Origin: an uncultured Eubacterium sp.
GTDB lineage: Bacteria; Bacillota; Clostridia; Lachnospirales; Lachnospiraceae
Reading direction: 5' to 3'
Assembly: GCA_947088865.1 (NCBI GenBank)
Contig: CAMUHY010000005.1
Location: 85,812-149,811, forward strand
Length of the DNA stretch: 64,000 nucleotides
A program made the translations under genes and the position numbers. Numbering within the stretch: position 1 is the stretch's first letter; every line of letters starts with the position of its first letter. A model generated the notes under the pieces. The model was given only the letters and a program-made list of their open reading frames with translations, did not search any database and was not told the origin of the DNA. Shown piece after piece: positions 63,895 through 64,000 of the stretch.

Positions 63895-64000
63895 ATGTCG
63901 GATGAGAATAAAAATATTTTTGTATCACATCAGCATAATGATGCTGATAAAATAGAGGCTTTTAAAGATTTGATTGGAAGACATGGAATAAATATGCGGG
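63895..64000 (+). CDS. TIR-domain protein, N-terminus (cut by window end)
   Basis: ATG 63895 follows GGGAGGGAAAATAT. The 35 visible residues read MSDENKNIFVSHQHND, then IEAFKDLIGRHGINMR. The NIFVSH strand followed by an acidic helix is the start of a TIR-like (MTH538/DUF1863) fold, as found in Thoeris ThsB and related NAD-signalling immune proteins. Identification is based on the first quarter only; the catalytic glutamate and any partner gene lie outside. It lies beside a patch of IS relics, a usual setting for defence genes. Confidence 0.65.
   Translation, partial: MSDENKNIFVSHQHNDADKIEAFKDLIGRHGINMR

Noticed and set aside
1-64000. CRISPR arrays, tRNA or rRNA genes
   Set aside because: No regularly spaced direct repeats, cloverleaf or rRNA-like segments were seen in the spacers examined.

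Overview
The window looks like a chromosomal stretch from a low-G+C anaerobic Firmicute of class Clostridia, most likely a Lachnospiraceae member. This is inferred from gene order (acetate kinase, DUF177, rpmF, plsX, acpP, rnc, smc, ftsY; ylxM, ffh, rpsP, khpA, rimM; rbgA, rnhB, ylqG, ylqH, yraN; rsmD, coaD, ylbJ; hisZ, hisG, hisD, hisB, hisA, hisIE), the A+T-rich codon use and the GGAGG-type ribosome binding sites. Almost every gene is on the + strand. The minus strand holds only a membrane-anchored protein at 32 kb, ylbJ at 38 kb and transposase relics at 62-64 kb.

Region by region. 0-1.3 kb: end of ackA, then DUF177 and rpmF behind a near-perfect promoter. 1.3-4.8 kb: an A+T-rich islet with two unrecognised membrane proteins, placed between rpmF and plsX, which are usually adjacent. 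4.8-12.7 kb: lipid, RNA and chromosome housekeeping genes (plsX, acpP, rnc, smc, ftsY) and threonine ammonia-lyase. 12.8-17.1 kb: a chemoreceptor and a large surface lipoprotein. 17-25 kb: the ffh/ribosomal block, in which trmD is missing from its usual place and a DUF4234 protein plus an ABC exporter pair sit between rimM and rplS. 25-31 kb: lepB, rbgA, rnhB, ylqG, ylqH, yraN, pgeF. 32-44 kb: der, plsY, gpsA, rsmD, coaD, ylbJ, an alarmone synthetase and RNA-modification genes. 44-47 kb: a pseudouridine synthase, recU and a degenerate GGDEF protein. 47-53 kb: a histidine operon lacking hisC, hisH and a catalytic hisF. 53-59 kb: RNase G-like protein, PAP2 phosphatase, a GH4 glycosidase and an unusual oxidoreductase/metallo-beta-lactamase fusion. 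59-64 kb: a decayed mobile region with a MerR regulator, a gutted ABC transporter, a frameshifted KTR protein and remnants of three insertion sequences, ending in the start of a TIR-domain gene.

The most notable non-coding signal is a family of structured intergenic repeats. Four long copies (about 80-170 bp) lie at 1.6, 30.0, 44.1 and 58.9 kb, and shortened derivatives at 18.9, 31.1, 39.4 and 55.1 kb. All have the same orientation as the flanking genes. They begin near TTTAAC-TTATCAAGG, which in three cases supplies the stop codon of the upstream gene, and end in a hairpin of the GCGGAT/ATCCGC type with paired changes between copies. A second recurring element is a 5' leader (GCRCAGAAATGAGGA type) directly in front of many start codons; in eight cases it places an extra in-frame ATG exactly 12 nt upstream of the true start.

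All functions come from reading the translated sequence and remembered family features; no database search was run.
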